A stretch of DNA of 64,000 nucleotides from Silicimonas sp. (GTDB lineage Bacteria > Pseudomonadota > Alphaproteobacteria > Rhodobacterales > Rhodobacteraceae), in NCBI GenBank assembly GCA_025800205.1, contig JAOXSD010000113.1:35373-99372 (forward strand), written 5' to 3'. Below are positions 63,930-64,000 of this stretch, piece after piece; the first letter of the stretch is position 1; the number at the start of each line of letters is the position of its first letter. The translations under genes were made by a program, and so were the position numbers. The notes under the pieces were generated by a model. The model had not been told where the DNA came from and did no database searches. It was given only the letters and a program-made list of their open reading frames with translations.

Positions 63930-63946
63930 GGTCAAAAAACTTGACC
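63930..63946. promoter_or_regulatory. Inverted repeat upstream of the amidohydrolase operon
   Basis: GGTCAA-AAAAC-TTGACC is a perfect six-base dyad with a five-base centre, about 59 bases before the amidohydrolase start. The size and GGTC/GACC arms resemble operators of GntR-family repressors. A regulator gene is not in this window but could lie beyond its right end. Confidence 0.45.
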
Positions 63947-64000
63947 TCGCGGGGGCAGTCGTGATCGGCTGTGAAAAACAGCAAAAATAACCGACCGGGA

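Overview
The window is a gene-dense, GC-rich (roughly two-thirds G+C) stretch of chromosome. It most likely comes from an alphaproteobacterium of the Rhodobacterales (Rhodobacteraceae/Paracoccaceae sense). Pointers are the Hedgehog/intein-type Hint protein, the IalB-family protein, the short translationally coupled gene pairs, an alphaproteobacterial-type LexA-like box, and the mix of housekeeping genes with ABC-transporter catabolic islands. I see no rRNA, tRNA, CRISPR array, IS element or prophage.

Layout. 0-18.6 kb is mainly housekeeping: a frameshifted PQ-loop-like membrane gene, a lytic transglycosylase, RNase R, a TIGR04282-type glycosyltransferase, a GNAT acetyltransferase coupled to dapE, a choice-of-anchor-L/Hint surface protein, a HAD phosphatase, two conserved unknowns, dapD, a CoA-binding protein, an asparaginase, an IalB-like protein, rlmN, an RgpF-like glycan protein, htpX and htpG. 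18.7-22.7 kb is a divergent module: a Tat-exported IorAB-type molybdenum hydroxylase on the minus strand, and an SDR plus a cupin dioxygenase on the plus strand.

The standout region is 22.7-45.6 kb. It is an almost continuous minus-strand run of about twenty genes, most overlapping by 1-11 bases. In transcription order it encodes a LivJ-type solute-binding protein, an iron-ADH-fold protein that has lost its metal ligands, an AraC regulator, LivH, LivM, LivG, a LivF ATPase fused to a Tm-1-like (UPF0261) domain, a PEP-hydrolase-like TIM barrel, an 896-residue flotillin with a long 11-residue repeat coiled coil, and two tandem SRPBCC (CoxG-like) proteins. It continues with a Cox-type molybdenum hydroxylase (FAD, 2Fe-2S, and a large subunit split over two genes with a 180-residue Pro/Ala-rich tail), MoxR (CoxD-like) and VWA (CoxE-like) maturation proteins, a metallo-beta-lactamase lactonase, an SMP-30/isochorismatase fusion, a small membrane protein and an SDR. 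My reading is that it imports an organic substrate, hydroxylates it at the membrane, then opens a lactone or amide and oxidises the product. The substrate cannot be read from sequence.

45.8-48 kb holds rppH, a small secreted protein, a methyltransferase and a 373-base gene-free gap with a LexA-like box. The gap precedes dnaE2, which is cut off at its 3' end and has no imuA/imuB beside it. 50.9-58.3 kb is a sugar-utilisation module: a histidine kinase/response regulator pair, divergent from a CUT2-type sugar ABC transporter (binding protein, ATPase, two permeases) and an SMP-30 lactonase. 58.3-64 kb carries a YeaQ-like membrane protein, a LOG-family protein, a GH42 beta-galactosidase, a CobW-like G3E protein and a YtcJ-like amidohydrolase, the last with an inverted repeat upstream.
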